From: Streptosporangium violaceochromogenes
GTDB taxonomy: Bacteria; Actinomycetota; Actinomycetes; Streptosporangiales; Streptosporangiaceae
Assembly (NCBI RefSeq): GCF_014654615.1
Contig: NZ_BNBB01000016.1
Span: forward strand, 62,001 to 126,000
Length of the DNA: 64,000 nucleotides
Reading direction: 5' to 3'
Shown: positions 62,534 to 64,000 of the stretch, one piece after another
Position numbering within the stretch: position 1 is the stretch's first letter
Layout: the number at the start of each line of letters is the position of its first letter
The notes under the pieces: generated by a model
Databases searched by the model: none
What the model was told of the DNA's origin: nothing
Seen by the model: the letters and a program-made list of their open reading frames with translations, nothing else
Made by a program: the position numbers and the translations under genes

Positions 62534-63316
62534 ATGAGTCGATCGTCTCCCTTTGACGGCATCACTCCGGAGTCCTCGGCGCTCAGGGCGTCGTCGTTCG
62601 GCGGTCAGGCGGCGGCGTACGCGCGGGAGCGGCCCGGCTACCCCGACGCGGCCGTGGTGTGGGCGCTCGAACCCGTCCGCGACCGTGTGCCGCTCCGTGT
62701 CCTGGATCTGGCGGCCGGGACGGGAAAGCTCACCGAGGTGCTGCTGCGGCACGTCTCCGAGGTCGTCGCGGTGGAGCCCGACACGGCGATGCTCGACGAG
62801 CTCAGGCGGCGGCTGCCCGGTGTCCGGGCGCTGACCGGGACGGCGGAGCGGATTCCCCTGCCGGATGGTTCGGTCGACGCGATCCTGGCCGGACAGGCCA
62901 TGCACTGGTTCGACCTGGACCGGGCCGTTCCCGAGATGGCCCGCGTCCTCACCCCCGGCGGGGTGCTGGCGGGGCTGTGGAACCTCGACGACGATCAGGT
63001 GCCCTGGGTGCGGGGCCTGAAGGAGGTGGCCCGCAGTTCGGTGTCGTTCACGCGGTGGCGGCCCGCCCTGATCCCCCTGCGCGGACGGTGGTTCCGGGCG
63101 GTCGAGCAGGCGCGGTTCCCGCACGGGCAGCGCAGGACCGCCGAGTCGATGGCCGCGACGATCGCCACGCACTCCCATGTGCTGACCCTGCCGGAGCCGG
63201 AGCGCTCCGAACTGTTGTCCGGGGTCCTCGACTATCTGCGGTCCGTCCCCGAGACGGCGCACGGGGAGTTCGAGCTTCCGATCACCACGGTGACGGTCCG
63301 CGCGCGGCTCGCGTGA
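62534..63316 (+). CDS. SAM-dependent methyltransferase
   Basis: A 260-residue class I methyltransferase of the UbiE/MenG-like (Methyltransf_11) type. FGGQAAAYARERPGYP is followed by motif I VLDLAAGTGKLTEVLL, acidic VVAVEPDTAMLDEL, AERIPLPDGSVDAI, and AMHWFDLDRAVPEMARVLTP. The substrate is unknown; proteins of this pattern often flank secondary metabolism or membrane lipids. No operon partner is obvious. Confidence 0.85.
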   Translation: MSRSSPFDGITPESSALRASSFGGQAAAYARERPGYPDAAVVWALEPVRDRVPLRVLDLAAGTGKLTEVLLRHVSEVVAVEPDTAMLDELRRRLPGVRALTGTAERIPLPDGSVDAILAGQAMHWFDLDRAVPEMARVLTPGGVLAGLWNLDDDQVPWVRGLKEVARSSVSFTRWRPALIPLRGRWFRAVEQARFPHGQRRTAESMAATIATHSHVLTLPEPERSELLSGVLDYLRSVPETAHGEFELPITTVTVRARLA

Positions 63317-63352
63317 CCCCGCCGAGCCCGCGTGGTGCTCGGTGGGCTTCCG

Positions 63353-63388
63353 GCCGGGTGTCTCCGGAGGGCCGGGTGTCTCCGGAGG
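63353..63388. repeat. Two tandem 18-bp repeats
   Basis: GCCGGGTGTCTCCGGAGG occurs back to back at 63353-63370 and 63371-63388, just after the methyltransferase gene. Each unit contains the CTCCGGAG palindrome. Confidence 0.85.
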
Positions 63389-63558
63389 GGAGTGGGCGGA
63401 GACGGCCTCGATGAGACGAGAGAGAATTACGACCGTTTTGGTAACTACCGCGCATCTCCACGTTTCTGTTCATAGGATCTATGCCGGACTGTGACCATGG
63501 CCTGGAATGGTGGGCAACCGCGCCAAAGCGGTCAACTGTGCCGAAATGGAGAGAAACT

Positions 63559-64000
63559 GTGCTGAAGTCCAAGACGCGACGTCGCGTCATGGTCAAGACA
63601 GCAGCCATCGGGGTGGTGAGCGCCGGCGTTCTCTTCGGCGCCGTCCCGGCGATCGCCTCGTGGGCGGCGGCGTCCACGCCGGTCACCTATACCTGCACTC
63701 CGGCGAGCGGTACACCCGCGACCTACAGGTTCCAGATGGATCTCACCGGCCCCCTGGCGCCGACGCCCGGCGCCACCGTCGTGGCGACCTGGGCCATCCG
63801 GCAGCCCACCGCCTCCCCGTACCTCGTCGCCTCCTCGGCGATCCCGGGCACCGACCGTCTCGTCGTCGACGCCGACGTGCAGATCGCCGCCACCCCCCTG
63901 GTCGTTCCCTCCGGAACGCGCTCGGTCCTCGCCACCGGGGCGGCGGCCTCGGCGGCCGGGCAGCAGCTGCAGCCGCCCAACGTGCTGGTCACGATGACCC
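63559..64000 (+). CDS. Secreted protein, 3' end outside the window
   Basis: GTG 63559 follows GGAGAG and opens a frame that stays open to the edge (147 codons). The N-terminus has a basic region and signal peptide (KSKTRRRVMVKTAAIGVVSA then GVLFGAVPAIASWAAA). The mature part is beta-rich, starting TPVTYTCTPASGTPATYRFQ, a pattern shared by many Streptosporangiaceae secreted proteins of unknown function. Signal strength is clear; function is not. Confidence 0.75.
   Translation, partial: MLKSKTRRRVMVKTAAIGVVSAGVLFGAVPAIASWAAASTPVTYTCTPASGTPATYRFQMDLTGPLAPTPGATVVATWAIRQPTASPYLVASSAIPGTDRLVVDADVQIAATPLVVPSGTRSVLATGAAASAAGQQLQPPNVLVTMT

Overview
The window is very GC-rich, uses GTG and TTG starts freely, and is densely packed. 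It carries actinomycete markers: mycothiol glycosyltransferase, SenX3/RegX3 (PhoR/PhoP)-type phosphate sensing, CarD, DtxR/IdeR, DUF2637, a SpoIIE-type phosphatase and a class F-like sortase. Gene order (Nur-YgfZ; mshA-YbjN-gpm-phoU-senX3-regX3-lipoprotein-carD-ispF-cysS-rlmB; serC / citrate synthase-pdxH / DtxR) matches what I know of Streptomyces and relatives. Protein style suggests Streptosporangiaceae (Streptosporangium, Nonomuraea or a neighbour). That placement is inference; no rRNA gene is present.

Layout. 1-5.9 kb: the end of a membrane protein, a broken Nudix gene next to an intact one, a compact minus-strand element (palindrome, extended Shine-Dalgarno, 13-codon ORF, branched RNA with a U-rich tail), then nur, ygfZ, dtd, an asparaginase and an SGNH lipoprotein. 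5.9-13.4 kb is mostly minus strand: a small hypothetical gene with an XRE regulator, a GNAT enzyme, an XRE/HBHA-like/DUF2516 cluster resembling mycobacterial Rv0474-Rv0476, a BlaI/M56 pair, and an SDR with a methyltransferase. 13.4-25.9 kb is core: mycothiol synthesis, glycolysis, phosphate control with a probable PHO box between phoU and senX3, CarD/IspF/CysS/RlmB, two GlsB-like membrane proteins, and tRNA-Thr(UGU).

25.9-39.3 kb, just downstream of the tRNA, looks accessory: a small DUF4190-like remnant, a VOC protein, a serine hydrolase, a MarR-like regulator with an IS30-type N-terminal helix-turn-helix, a TetR repressor divergent from a truncated UvrA-like ABC ATPase with a perfect palindrome between them, and a two-gene locus combining a CATRA-associated-type small protein with a TPR-CHAT caspase-like protease. 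A secreted Gly-rich protein and a large family 2 glycosyltransferase follow. The CHAT locus is the best candidate here for a conflict or immunity system.

39.3-64 kb: a CbiM(N)-CbiQ-CbiO nickel/cobalt importer, an anti-anti-sigma factor, SDR plus enoyl-CoA hydratase, a rhomboid protease, serC, citrate synthase, pdxH, an MFS exporter, a DtxR regulator, a PAS-GAF-PP2C-HATPase protein, an unlisted 53-residue membrane protein, an acyl-CoA dehydrogenase behind a perfect operator-like palindrome, a cell-wall protein with a sortase, an L,D-transpeptidase, two tandem secreted glycerophosphodiester phosphodiesterases with near-identical DNA blocks, a methyltransferase, and the start of a secreted protein cut by the window edge. 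I saw no CRISPR array, intact transposon, rRNA or biosynthetic gene cluster.
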